A stretch of 64,000 nt of DNA from Lichtheimia corymbifera B2541 (Eukaryota; Mucoromycota; Mucoromycetes; Mucorales; Lichtheimiaceae): contig JNEU01000986.1 of the NCBI GenBank assembly GCA_000697475.1, positions 62,001 to 126,000 on the forward strand. Reading direction: 5' to 3'. The notes beneath the pieces were generated by a model, which ran no database searches, was not told where the DNA came from, and saw only the letters and a list, made by a program, of their open reading frames with translations. Of this stretch, positions 1 to 12,700 are shown in pieces (position 1 is the first letter of the stretch; each line of letters begins with the position of its first letter). Both the position numbers and the translations under genes were made by a program.

Positions 1-2042
1 TCATGTTAACGTTTATGGCTTCGATTATGATGTAAGTTTGCCAGGGACGTATTATTGGGTGGTATCGTCGCTGATTTATTGTATTATGCATACAGTACAC
101 CCTTGCCAATTATACCGACAACCTCTCAAAAGCAATCTATGACATATTGAAGGATATCCTGGTGGACATGATGCGTTATCCAAAACACATCAAAGGTAGG
201 ATTGGAGCTAATCAATCAAAAAAGGGGGCCATTTGATTAACGTAATCGTAGACCTGCAATTTGATCCGACCTTTGCCATCCGTGGTCTTCATTTTGGTAC
301 GTAAGCAGGAGGATAATAACGCGATTGGTTATTAAAACATTGATCCGATATAGATGTGAACAAAGGATGGCTGATGAAGATTGACAATTATGCCAACATT
401 CAACTCAACACGGTACACTGTAAGCGATAGCGAGGAAAGGTTACTGCAAGGGAAGGTCTAATATCCTTATTACTAGTGGGACGTATGCCTGTCAATGATC
501 CTGAAGAAGTGATACAGCATTTTGGAGGAACACACATTTCGCCTGATTATCTTGCAAACAATATGTTTCAATTGAGTGATCTTTTCTCAGTACCGCAGGT
601 ATTTTAATCTTTGGAGGCCATTGCATAACATTCGACTCATCGTTATTGCTACATACTAGGCATGTCTCCTCAGTGATATACTTCAATACTTCAAAGAACA
701 CAACATCAGGTAAGGATGATAGCTGGGGGAAGGTCATTTGCTTTGTTGACTCAATTTATCCACGTCATCTAGCTTCCATCCACGTTACTTGTCTGACGAC
801 GTGGGACAGGCTGCAAGGATCTTACACACGGGATCGCACATGGATGGGGAATTTGGTGTCGGTGGAAGGTTACATATGGCGGTCATTGACGACATTGCTC
901 AATATCTGGAAAAGTCACCCAAGCTCGTTGGATTCATTGAAAGACTCAGGAAACATGGAAAAAAGACCTTCCTTCTCACCAATAGCAGCTTGCCCTTCAT
1001 GTAAGTGGAAATGACTTTAGCTATTTATTCATAGCTGATACATATCATTGATTATAGTGACCAAGGCATGAAATACCTTACATCAAATTCGGATTGGAGA
1101 GACTTGTTCGATGCGGTGATTGTCAGTGCACGTAAACCGGAGTTTTATCGGTCACGTCGTCCATTTAGGCGCGCACAAGAGCCAACATGGGACTCAGTGG
1201 ACGTTTTTGAGCCTGGGGAGGTGTACCAAGGTGGCAATCTAACGGATTTCACGCGCTTGACAGGATGGTAAGCAATGATATGGGATAGATTGCTTTTCAT
1301 GGAAGCTGACACATTTTTTTGGTTTGTAGGTCTGGGTAAGTGATGACTATATCAGGGAGGTTGTATTCAAGCTCATTAAATCTTGTAGACAAAATGTTCT
1401 CTATTTCGGTGATCATGTGTTTTCCGATCTCATTGATCCCATTGTCGAACAAGGCTGGCGAACAGGTGCCATTATTCATGAACTGGACGCAGAGATACAA
1501 ACTCGCAACACTGCATCTTATCGACACACACTTGCTTGGCTTATCCGGATTGAAAACCTGATAAATGAGGCCCAGACATATTACGGACATGAAGAAACAG
1601 ACGGCTTGTATAGCCTCATCAATGAATGGCGTGAGCAACGGCGTCAAGCAAGGCATGAATTAAGGAACGTCTTCAACAGCGCTTTTGGTAGTGTCTTTAG
1701 AACATATCATAATCCGACTTATTTTGCTGGGAAAATCCGCCAGGTACGTGCAGTGGAATGAGTTCATCATGAGATGCAAGTGCTAATGAGAACATATGTA
1801 GTTTGCCGATATTTACATGTCAAGCGTCACGAACTTGGATCACATCTCCATGGATTATGTCTTTTATCCTGATCGCACCTATTTGCCACAGTAAGTACAT
1901 GCATACATGTGCACAGCTTGTGATGGATAACTTTGTCTAACATGCGTGATGTGATTCTAGTGAACGTCTAGTGGAGAGTTTAATTGATACGGGTAGAATC
2001 AAGGAGTTATTACGAAGCAGCCGACACATGATGATAGTTTAG
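1..2042 (+). CDS. NT5DC-type cytosolic 5'-nucleotidase (HAD family), 5' end cut off
   Basis: This gene encodes a HAD-fold 5'-nucleotidase-like protein related to animal NT5DC2/NT5DC3; the substrate is unknown. I read twelve exons: 1-31, 96-195, 252-296, 354-419, 477-598, 660-709, 773-1000, 1058-1267, 1330-1335, 1389-1743, 1802-1890 and 1961-2042. The catalytic loop GFDYDYTLANY is split between the first two exons. Other family landmarks are FDPTFAIRGLHF, KTFLLTNSSLPF, VLYFGDHVFSDL, GWRTGAIIHELD and FRTYHNPTYF. The ninth exon is only 6 nt and gives LTGWSGQNVLYFGDH; without it the join makes a TGA stop. The N-terminus, normally some tens of residues before the DxDxT motif, lies outside the window. 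The protein ends RHMMIV at 2042. The nearest gene is convergent, with only about 70 bp between stop codons. Confidence 0.9.
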
Positions 2043-2114
2043 AGCATAGATAAATGTCATCTTTTAATGCTTTTTTGATTCTATATATGATATGAATGGA
2101 TCTTTGGTCTCTTG

Positions 2115-3861
2115 TCACAAACTGGGGAAATCACTGCTAATCCGCTCCTTTTGGTAATACTTGGCAATCAAAAAGGCAACATCAAGCGATTGGTGGCAAT
2201 TGAGTCGAGGATCACAATAAGTCTGGTAGTTTGTTGATAAATCCGTATCCTTCAAATCCATGGAACCGCCCACGCATTCTATATATATGCATCCTAGTTA
2301 ATAAACAAGATATTTGATCAGGCCATGATTAAGGCATACCCGTTACAGAATCACCGGTTAATTCAAAATGTACGCCATTGAGCTTGCTACCGCATTCCTT
2401 GTGCACACGAAGCGTCTGTGATAGTTCTTGGATAATGTCGACAAAGTGGCGGGGCTTTTCACCTCCAGATGCGTTCTTGGTATTGCCATGCATTGGATCG
2501 CATACCCAAACCGGAATGTGGCCAGAATTGCGTACTGCTTCAATATGTGCTGGAAGATGCTTATCGACCTTGTCTGCACCGAAGCGTGTGATGAGCGTCA
2601 CCTTGCCAATAGCCTTGGATGGGTTAATCTTGTCAAGTAACTCGACCAACTTTTCAGGCTCAGTGGTTGGACCCACTTTGACACCAACAGGGTTCTCGAT
2701 ACCACGGATGTATTCAATATGTGCGCCATCAGGTTGTCGAGTACGGTCACCGATCCACAAAAAGTGTGCACCCGTGTTGTACCATTTCTTTGTTTTGGAT
2801 GATGGGGAAGTAAGTTGTCGTGTCAAACTGGATTCGTAGTCAAGCAACAAGGATTCGTGGGCCACGAAAAAGTCAACGGATCGTAAAGCAGCATTTTGTG
2901 TTGATCCAGCATCCACGACTTGCATGTAATCAAAAGCATCCGTAAGGCGTGATACAATTTCTTGGTACTCGTGTCGTACAGCATCCGATCGCACGTGATT
3001 CAAGTTCCAATTCGATGGTGCATGTAAATCTATCCCCAATACAATGAATACCATTTTCATTCTTTCTTTACTCCTTCTCCTTCTTACCAGCAAATCCAGA
3101 ATCAAGCAATGCTCGTACATAGTTGAGAGTGGCAGCAGAATGGAAATAAGCACTATTAAAGGTTGTTTCAATACCAACTCGTACCTTATCCCAAAGTCTC
3201 CTTACCCTAACAAACGCTCAGGATCGGCCTTACGATCTTTGGGATCAAATCCATTCACATTGTCACCTCTGATATTATAATGAGTATGATAATTAGACAC
3301 GCCTATCATAGTTAACTTACCTGAAAGATAAGATCTCTTCGCCTTGATACATTTCAGTTGGCTTGCTTCTAGGCTTAGCATATTGACCGGCCATACGTGC
3401 AACTCGAACAACAGGTGTGCGTGCACCCCAGGTCAACACCAATGACATTTGGAGCAACACCTTCAACTTGGCTTCAATGGGGTCCTATGATACAAGTATC
3501 CACGTGGTCATCCATGAGTGACATGTGCGACATGGTAGATGATATGTCAAATAGGTCACCTGAGAGCAATAATCAAAAAGTTCTGCACAGTCGCCACCTT
3601 GTAAGAGGAACGCCTTGCCCAGTGCCACATCCTTAAGCTGTTCACGTAGCTTCTCGATCTATAACAAGGAATGAATGAGCAATTAACACTTGACACCCCT
3701 TGGAGCCCACACACACATACCTCTTGAGGAGACACCATGGGTGGCAAACGATTCAACTTGTTGAGGACACGATCAACATGGTCCTGATCTTCATAGACAA
3801 CGTCTTGAACAATGGGCTTCGATTTCCAACTGCTTGGGGTCCAATCGTTAGGTGCTGCCAT
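2115..3861 (-). CDS. class II 3-deoxy-7-phosphoheptulonate (DAHP) synthase
   Basis: The enzyme condenses phosphoenolpyruvate with erythrose 4-phosphate, the first step of the shikimate pathway to aromatic amino acids. The family assignment rests on plant-type class II landmarks: NDWTPSSWKSKPIVQ near the N-terminus, LLQGGDCAE, VVRVARMAGQYAKPRS, FRGDNVNGFDP, HAPSNWNLNHV, LWIGDRTRQ, VGVKVGPTTEP, VTLITRFGADKV, VWVCDPMHGNT and HFELTGDSVTE. The apparent stop just after GDSVTG at 2329 is an artefact. An intron begins there, and the last exon (2115 to about 2292) supplies CVGGSMDL, then TYCDPRLNCHQSLDVAF and the C-terminus SDFPSL. I take the start at MAAPNDW (3861); two in-frame ATGs lie upstream, with no support for their use. 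Budding yeast uses the unrelated class I enzymes Aro3/Aro4, whereas Neurospora also has a class II enzyme. Confidence 0.92.
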
Positions 3862-4375
3862 GTCGTTTTTTTTCTGTGTATGTGCACAAGCTGTACTTCC
3901 GGCCATAAGTGCGATCTGCCGAAATATAAATGGGAATCCAGCAAAATGACTCAGACTTACTCTCAGCTGCATATTGCATCACAGACAAATTCATCAAAGG
4001 CTTGAGCGATAGAGGCCGTATTCAAATAGACGATTGAATGCAATAAACACCATGTACAAAGAGTATTTACCAAGCTGCTGCATATATATCAATTGATGCC
4101 TTTACACTGTTTCCATTTGTAATTTTACCTTGAGGATCTTTAAGGGCTGCAATAATCTGCTATTAGAATCCCCACGTTGGTTGCCACAAGCATCGCATCC
4201 AGGAACTCTTCTTTTATGTACCAATCTTAAGATTAGAGTAGCTAGCATAGGTGCATACAAATAAACCCGTTTTATTCGTTGGTGTACACGCTAGAGAGCG
4301 ATATGTCCATCTACACGTCCACTTGATGGTAGCTGTTTTTGCTGTTGCTATTCATATTACTGTGTGCTGCTGCTA
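3862..4375. other. intergenic, DAHP synthase upstream region
   Basis: About 510 bp with no supported gene. It holds the upstream region of the minus-strand DAHP synthase and the 3' flank of the next minus-strand gene, so the two genes are head to tail. Confidence 0.6.
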
Positions 4376-6032
4376 TTACAACTTGCTGCTGACTGCTATC
4401 GTTGGTTGCCTTTGCGCTTTTTGATTGAATCCAACTCGTAATATCTTGATTGCAACCATGACAGTGGCGGCTTGTGTGTTGGCGTCACTCCTCGAGATCT
4501 CTCCCTGAGACATTCCTTGGTCTTCGACGCGGTTTGTAAGGGGATTTCCTAATTCTAATCATGTAAGCACACTGAACAGCATAGTATCCATGCTATTGAC
4601 TTACTTTCAACTGGATCAAGCTGGAAACAATTATAGGCACCAAACTCAGCTCATTCATCGTCTTGAATAAAGTCATCCGCATCAGCTCCAGCATCGCAAA
4701 AGTGCTGGGATTGGCGATTTGCATCTTATGTATTGTCATCGTAAAGCCGCTTATCAGTATCCCTCCAACAAGAGACCAGTTAACGCCCTCCGTGATCAAT
4801 CGATCCATCATCCATCGTATCTCTTGTTCGAGCTTCACAAGATCCGATCGAGGAAAAGTTGCAATATTCGAGGGAGTTTTTGGCTTCTGCGTATGCCAAG
4901 TCAATCCGATGCGTTCTTTGAGTCATAAACACCACATGTCGATTCACGCTTGTAGGTACTCTCTTCTCTTGACCTTTTCCCTCCTTGATGTCCATTTGCC
5001 CTGATAGATATCCTGTGTAAGTCTCGTAACTTGTAAGGTCAAACTTCTTTACACACGTACCATGACGCCTCGAAAATGGGCTCTGGTTAAAATATATTCT
5101 CAAACAGGTTCGAGATGAAATTGTACACGAAACTAACTTCCAGGTCGACGTCCACTGATCGATCCACCATAGCCAAGGATCTAAGCATTGGTTTGAGCGA
5201 AGAGCGACCTTTTACAAGAACGTCATACTTACGCGCGATGGAGTAAGTTGGCGAGAATGAGGTCGTTGGGCCGAGTATCCCTGTTTTTGTGCGCCTCCAC
5301 GAGCAGAGGAATAATGATATCCTGTATTGAATACCATGTCTGGGCTTTTGACTGTCGAAGGAGTGTTATCATCATGGTGATGGGTCCTTAAATCAAAGAA
5401 CAAAAGGGAGTAAGGCTCTTACCATTGCTAACTTGCGCACACCATAAAACCGCATTATCACTTATTGGAACCACATTTTCCGGTTTGAAATCGATCTTGA
5501 TCCTTTGACTAGTAGAACAAGGGTTGCTGAGCGATTAGCTAAAACGTACCACATGGAACCCCAGTTATTCACTGCAATTCGTCTGAACGACACGAGCTGA
5601 CACTGGTGATGCAATCATCAGAAAAGAGATGTACGTAATTCAATGCACTACGGGTATGGTAATTAGCAGCTGTGTTACGCTCATGAATATTTATCCTTAC
5701 TTACAGTAAACGTGTGTCCGACAATGACGGGTTGCAGGTGTTTGCTGACTGCGCGGAACGTCTTTAATTCTTCAAGTACATTGGATGTAATAGTTGGATG
5801 CGCTTCATCATCACGGCTGGTGGTGGTACATCATTCCACATACGTGGGCCCATGGCATGGAAACCAACTATTGGAGATGCATCGCAGGAGATAGCTATAT
5901 CGAAAATAGCGAGGTATGTGTATGAGTACTGACGCATCAAACAGCATAATCAGGCTTTATGTACCTTATTGTAAAGATTCAATATCACAATGAGGACGAC
6001 AACAACAATGAGAGCGGGATAACAAAGAACCC
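4376..6032 (-). CDS. uncharacterised multi-exon protein with one membrane segment (5' end unresolved)
   Basis: I do not recognise this protein. A chain of exons joins in one frame through canonical GT..AG introns of about 50-110 nt. The first is a hydrophobic exon (PALIVVVVLIVILNLYNK, about 5965-6032). Then come exons with LEELKTFRAVSKHLQPVIVG, VSFRRIAVNNWGSM, IKIDFKPENVVPISDNAVLW, IIIPLLVEAHKNRDTRPND, ASLAMVDRSVDVDLE, SNIATFPRSDLVKLEQEIRW and MTIHKMQIANPSTF. It ends IAVSSKL at 4376. An in-frame TAA near 5095 looked like a break but falls inside a 55-nt intron (GTTAGT..ACCAG). The layout suggests a short N-terminal part, one transmembrane helix and a soluble domain. The first exons, possibly between 6060 and 6340, could not be fixed. 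A different frame is also open across 5230-5340, so the exact exon set is tentative. Confidence 0.45.
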
Positions 6033-6803
6033 CTATGAATTACCACAAAGATCAGCGCTTACTCTCAAGATTGTAAGAAACGGGATACACACAAACCTTG
6101 GAAATCTGGCCTTGTAAGCAATCAAAGAAGTATGACAGAGGAAAGAGAACGATGTGGAAGCATGATGATGGGGCGGCGACAACATCCTTCTATTTTTGTA
6201 CACGGTGGGCGTGAGTATTTCTGTTTGTTGGGGATGATACATTGATAAATTGACGTGTGAGCTGATAAATGATGGAGCGCATATACCAGGATCAAGTCTG
6301 AGGAGCCAAGGCGCAATGTTGTCTATGTATGCATACATCGGCCAAATTAGAGCAGGTGAGAAAATCTATCAATGAAATCAATCACTTGTACGTCATTGTT
6401 GTCAACGTAGTCTTGATATTGGTATGGGTATTCGGTAAGCAGCGAGGATGATCGGATCAGCAGCAATCAAGCTTCACCTGGCATTGTGCAGTCATACTAG
6501 AGACATGGTGCCAATAGCAAAACCCATTACTGTAAATCCCTCAGCTTGAAGCACGAGAAAACATTTATGATAAGACATTCGATCAATGGAATATTTAATG
6601 AAGAAGTGATAAGGGCAAATGCTTTGGTAAAGTGATATACTATTCGATGCGAATAAAGATGTAGTCAACGAGGTGATAGATTGGGGAGTTGCCAATGGAG
6701 ATGTCATTCTTATTGGATGGTGGTATGACTCCGCATAGTCTAAAAGGAAGGGAAAGCAGGTTTTTTATTTGGTTGTTTATCATCCTCTACCCTATTTTCT
6801 ATC

Positions 6804-9344
6804 ATGGATTTTATCTTTGGAAAAAACGATCGCAAGCGTAAAGCTGATGACATTGATGACGAAGGAGATGAGAATGAGCAAGATATCAAGAAACAGCTAT
6901 TCGACAACACTGAACAATCGAACGACATTCAGCCATCTGACAGTGTACAGCAACAGGAGCAACAGCCATCTACTGAAAACGGTGCTTCCAATGAAACCAT
7001 GGAGCCATCACAAGAGACTAGTGAGGAGACGAATGGACAACGAGAACCTGCCGAGAAAGAGGATCAAGGCACCGAGCAAAGTGACAACAAGGAAGATGTT
7101 GAAGGTGTCGTTGAATCATCCGAGGAGAATCATCAAAAACCTGAAGAGGTGGCAGCATCGTCGTCAGCAACTCCCAGCAAAGTGAAGACGGTGGTTCCTT
7201 TTGATCGATTGATTGTGCTCACAGTATCGGCTACTTGTGATGAGAATTCAGCTTCGATACCCGGCTCTATGCAAGTAACAAAGGAGAACTCTGAAGTTAT
7301 CGGTAAGCAAACAAACTTGTGGTTCCTTTCTATGGAGATTCTAACTACATATATTAGAATTGTCATTTGTGATTATCAATGCTTCCAACATGGATGTGAT
7401 CCACACTGAGCAAATCTACGTCAAGCCCGAACATACACCTTTCACCGACTATTGTGCTCAGGTCACTGGCATAACGAATGACAAGCTTGAATCAGCTGGC
7501 ACACTTCAAGATGCGATCAACAAGCTTGACGATTATATCCAACGGGAGATAGAAGGCAAATTGTCATTCTGCTTTGTGACTCATGGCGCATGGACCCTTC
7601 GGATACAACTACCACGAGAAGCACGCGACAAAGGAATTGAGCTTCCATCGTATTTGTCATTTTGCCGAATGTTTGATTTGAAGCAAGAGATCCAGCGTTG
7701 GCAAGTGCATCATCGAGAAATCAATCTTTGGTCAATGTCGCTCAAGGATTTATGCGAGGCGTTCCATGTTGAACGGGTGACGAATGAATCTGCTGGACTC
7801 AACACATGCTTGACCACTGTCAACGTGATTCGATATCTCACTGATTTTGGACATCCTGACGTGTTTGTACACCCCATTGATACGAATGCCGATTTACAAC
7901 AATTCAAAAAGGAGGAATCCAAGGTGGTGCATTTGGCTGGTTTACCATTTGAAGTCACTCAAGGAGAATTGGAAGCATGGTTTTCATCGAATGGCTTGAG
8001 ACCTGTATCGACATGGATGATTCAAACATCAGATTATACCAAACCCAACCTTTCTGGCTTTGTTGTCTTCAGTGCACATGGCGATGCAATGCGAGCACTT
8101 TCATTGAATGGACGTTGTCTTGGAGAACGAGCGGTCGAAGTATCACCAAGCAGTGAACGGGTCATTGAAGCAGCTGGCAGTATGCTTGTCCCATTCCCAT
8201 CTCAACCCAAGAACCGAACTCTGCGACCAGGCGATTGGAATTGTCCAACTTGCGGTTTCCACAACTTTGCTTCTCGACGTACATGCTTCAAATGCAACAC
8301 AGAAAATCCAATTGCACCTCCAGGCGGTTTCCAAGCAGCTCCTATGGCAGCACCACCTCCACCTCCACCTTCCATGGCCAATGCTCCTACAGCTGCCGCT
8401 GCTCCACCTACAATGCCAACCCCTCCACCACCTCATCATGTACCCAACTTTATTCAAGGCGATTGGATGTGTCCAAATTACTCTTGCGGTTTCCATAATT
8501 ATGCATCCCGTTTCCAATGCTTCAAGTGTGGCACTTACCGTCCTCAAAATGCTGGCAGTCCTCAACCTCCACCACCAGGCATGGGCTATACACCTCGTCC
8601 ACCTATCACTTTTCGTCCTGGCGATTGGTATTGTCCAAACTGCAACTTTCAAAACTTTGCTTCACGTACAAGCTGCTTCAAGTGCCATACTCCCAATCCT
8701 AGTCCTGGAGCGGGTCGTGCTTCATATCCTCCTCCACCACCACCTCAACAGCAACAACAAGGTGCATATGGTTATGGAGGAAATTCTTATGGTGCTCCTT
8801 CCTATGGTCAACCTGCTGGTGGTGGCGGAAACTATGGCTATGGTCCTCCAAGTGGTACACAAGCTCCTTTCCGTCCTGGTGATTGGTACTGGTACGTATA
8901 TTCATTCATGCAATCATTACGTATCTATCGCTCACTGATTTGTTTTCATTCATTAGCCCTTCATGCAACTCGCACAACTTTGCTTCAAGATTCCAATGTC
9001 TCAAGTGTGCAACACCCAAACCCCACAATGGCCAAGGTCCTCAACCAACTTATGGTGGCACCGGTAATCCTGGCATGAAACGTAAGTCTGATGACCTTTT
9101 ATTTTATTTTCAACATGTGCTAATGTAATATGTGTTTGTCTGTATATACAGCCGGCGATTGGATTTGCGTGAACGAAACGTGCGGCTTCCACAGTAAGTT
9201 ATATACGTGTGTGTGTGTGATGGGACAACAGAGCTAACTGGACCCCGTTTGTGTTTTATAGACTTTGCGAAACGAACACAATGTGCCAAGTGCGGTATGA
9301 TGAATCCTTCAGCGCATGCAGGTGGCCCTGCTAGCGCTTATTGA
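6804..9344 (+). CDS. RNA-binding protein: degenerate DEDDh exonuclease fold, RRM and five RanBP2 zinc fingers (Nrp1-like)
   Basis: Exons are 6804-7302, 7358-8891, 8957-9081, 9152-9193 and 9262-9344. The order is an acidic Gln/Glu-rich N-terminus (about 1-130), an ERI1-like DEDDh exonuclease fold, an RRM (KVVHLAGLPFEVTQGELEAW), and five RanBP2-type fingers of the form PGDWxCPxC..N.ASRxxCxKC separated by Pro/Gly/Gln-rich linkers. The fingers carry RPGDWNCPTCGFHNFASR, QGDWMCPNYSC, PGDWYCPNCNFQNFASR, PSCNSHNFASR and PGDWICVNETC. RanBP2 fingers of this kind typically bind single-stranded RNA. The exonuclease appears dead: the usual DxE is TVS (VLTVSATCDEN), the usual TDGxWD is THGAWT, and the last His/Asp motif is absent. 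The architecture resembles what I recall of yeast Nrp1, a stress-granule RNA-binding protein. A role in mRNA binding is inference. Confidence 0.88.
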
Positions 9345-9716
9345 GGAGAATGATTGGGGCGAAGCGTGTGTGGGAAGTGTTTTTGTTATGGTGGAAACGA
9401 GGTGATTATTGCATTTTTCTTTCTTGTATGCGTTATTTTTTAACTGACGGGCGTCGTGGCATCCACACGTTGGATTTAGAGTAGTGTGAAGGCTGTGCGA
9501 GCGAGCGAGCGAGCGGAGCTGGAGCGAGGGATTTGGTTAGGTGGCGTGTGTGTGGGATCACATTTCACTTTGACTAGCAAGAACATCTTTTCACTAGCAC
9601 ATCAAGCATAACTTTTCTACATAAAAACAATAAACAAACACATTGCTGTAATGATTACTTTCAAGAATTGATTGACTTTTTTTAATGAAAAATTTTGCAA
9701 TGATGATATTGGGACA
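9345..9716. other. intergenic between convergent genes
   Basis: The 3' flanks of the Nrp1-like gene and of RFC1 meet here. It includes a short (GAGC)n run near 9500-9517. I see no gene. Confidence 0.6.
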
Positions 9717-12700
9717 TTATTTGGTCTTCCTTTTGGCCTTTGATCGGCTTGTTCCACCTTGTTCCTTTTGCTTTCTTTTGCCGGAGGGTTTCTTGGACTT
9801 GATAAGCTTGTCTTGTGATACATCCCCTTCCTCCTCTTCATCTTCTTCTTCCGATACGTCTTCACCAAAGTAGCTTTCTTCTTCCACAATCTGGCCTTCT
9901 GGTTCTTCAGTTGGGAGAGCAACGTTCTTTTTGATAACTTCACTTGTTTGGAAAAGTACTGGATGATCCCGTTCATTGTACCTAATTCACAAAGATGCGT
10001 CAATAATCCATTGAATATACTCCTATCTCAACGTACTTTCTGGTAAATTTGGTTTTTTGAGATGTGGTCATCGCACTCATTGGCTTCTTTTTTTCCAAAC
10101 AAAGCTCATTGAGAGTATCCAATGTGTCGCGTTGCATATAATATGAATCCATGGTTTCAATAGCTTCATCAGTCTCATCCTATGATTATCCATGTGAGAA
10201 AAATTGAGCCTTCTCCAAAAAGACCAAGTACATACATTTGCCAAGTAGTTGAAGATGCGCTTTGTCATTGTAGGAACATAATTTTCCCGGATCTCGTATG
10301 CATTGGCTGATGTTTGTAAGCGCATTTGACTACGCATGTCTGTCAATAACCGCTTGAACTTGGTCGCTTTCGAATTTTGACCCAGCCATCTGCAAAGAAT
10401 AGGGTGCCCCTTGTTAGTCAACAATAATCCACACGTGTCCAAGGTTCTACTTACCCAGGGAAGAAGAGTTTTTGATTCACTGAGCCTTCCATGTAATATG
10501 CAGGAACCACACATGACATAACCGAGTGTACTGGCATGAGAGAGTATTGTTGAACCGTTCTAAAGCAAATGTTAGCTATCGCTCGCTGTGTGATAGAAAA
10601 TATCCAACTTGCCCATGAATCTTGCTGTCAACCAAGTCGCCTTCTGCCATGGCATCAGCCGCCTTTGCAGCCATCCGCATTGCATTCGCTTGCTCCTCCT
10701 TGGGACTACCAGACTTATTCAGGATACGTGCCTTTTCGGGGTTGACTCGCAAATAGTTTTCCTGTTCCAAATTGGATTAGCAACATGGATCGATTTGAGA
10801 ACATAGAGATATCACTTACAAACATCATCAAGTGTGAAAGCGAATAGTCGTGGAAGTACAAATCGGTCTTTTGGGGCAAAGTCAATGCGTGCCAACGGCC
10901 AGCAGTCAATAAGTCCATGGCAATATCAAAGACGTTCCGGATAACGTATTTCTCATTGCTCTTGCCCCTATAATGACATAACTTTAGCTCACCATACCGC
11001 TTGATAGACACAAATACTCACAGTTCCTTAGCTTGGTCATAGTTCAAATGATCTTGAGATAGCTTGTATGTGGAAAGCATGTTGATGATTTGACGCAGGT
11101 CGTTGTGTGAGCTTTCAACAAGTTGATCAATAGCGTTGGGTTCCACTCTGAGACCCTCTCTGTGATAGACAACTATATCAGCATGCGTAGCTTACATCCT
11201 GGTATCGTCAATGAGTTTACCTGTAGGTAATTGTCATAAGCCGTGAACGCAATTGTGCTGCTGGTGTACTACATTGATAGCGCATGTATCAGTAACCGAC
11301 CTTAATGATAGGTGTTGGTTGACCTTACCGTTTGTATTTGGCTTCAAAGCAGACGTTCAATAGTGGCTTGACCTTGTCAGATCGCGGATCATTACAAATG
11401 CAAATCACAGGCACCTATGGTAAAGTGGGCTTGTTAAAAAATAGAGTGCGCAAATGACCTGAATACCCATTCTCACCTTTGTTTTCCTGATCAATGCAGC
11501 AAGCTCAGCAGAACCACCGCGGTCACCACCCGACATGCCATCCACTTCATCCATAATGAGCAGCACTTTGCCTGATGATATCTTTTCTTCCTCCTCCTTT
11601 GATGCTTTGTTTGTTGTGTCATGGTAGAATTCCGTCATGGATCGATTGTTGACCATGGGTGATAGTAACTCCTAAATACATGCATTGGTAAATTGCGATC
11701 AAAGGCCCTACTAAGACATTCCCTCCGTACCTGAAGTCGTTTTTTGTTACGTGTGTCACTTGCATTGAACTCCAAGGGTTCGTATCCATGCGTCCGAGCA
11801 ACAACAAGTGCAGTGGTCGTTTTACCGATACCAGGTGGTCCACTCAAGAGTAAGGCGCGGTGTTGATGAATGCCTCCGTCAAGATCAGCTGGTGCTTTAA
11901 AGTTCTTTTGGCGATATTCATCCCTAAATAACCATGTCCATTATTAATACCATCATCATATCCCGTTAATATCGCAAAACACATACCACATTTCAAGCCA
12001 TGCGGAGATTTTACGCACCAATTCCTTGTTGCCCACAATCTCCTTGATGGTGGTAGGTCGATACTTTTCAGTCCAGAGCATGTTGCCAGGTTGTCCATTT
12101 GTGGCAGGTGCTCTAAAACAAGAGTGAGCACTTGGTAACCCCTAGAGCCATAGGTGATGTACTTACTTTGCCGATGAAGTAGCAGCTGCCTTTCCTTTTC
12201 CCTTGGCTGGTTTGGGTGTCTCCATGACAGGTGTGGGAACTTCTTTTGCACCTTCGGTCTCGAAAAGCTTGTAAAAGTCGTCCTCATCAAGAATTTTGGT
12301 TCCATGCTTGTTGGCATCTCGGGTCTTTTTCTCACCAGAATCACGACCTCTGAGCAAGTAAGTCGTCTTGCCGCTCACAGAGCCAGTTGTACGTCTATCG
12401 CCCAATTAATCAGAATTTTGTAAATGTGACATATGACAAAGATTCTTACCCTCCATAACGCTTGATCAAATCCTCCACAGTTTCCTTTGTCATTGTCTCC
12501 ATAATACCACTGATGACAAACGTCACTCCTTGGAAGCAGTTGGGCTTGCCGACAGGCAAAGGGCGCGTGTTGAGTGCTCTTGGTCCCTCTCGATTCATTT
12601 GTTGGTAAAAGCTAAAGACATATCAACGTTAACCCATTATCCCATGCAATACACTTTTTTCCAATTCCATACTTTTTCTTCTTGGGTGCAGGAGCGGGTT

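Noticed and set aside
2329..2360. Apparent stop truncating DAHP synthase after GDSVTG
   Set aside because: GTATGC at that point is a splice donor, and the next exon supplies the conserved CVGGS and YCDPRLN motifs.
5085..5140. Apparent frameshift/stop in the unidentified minus-strand gene
   Set aside because: A 55-nt intron GTTAGT..ACCAG removes the stop and restores the frame.
6490..6740. Plus-strand peptide-like exons ending GDVILIGWWYDSA just before the Nrp1-like gene
   Set aside because: Readable in two frames, no upstream exons found, and a minus-strand frame is equally open; evidence is too weak to call.
9500..9517. (GAGC)n run downstream of the Nrp1-like gene
   Set aside because: Simple-sequence repeat in a 3' flank; no sign of function.
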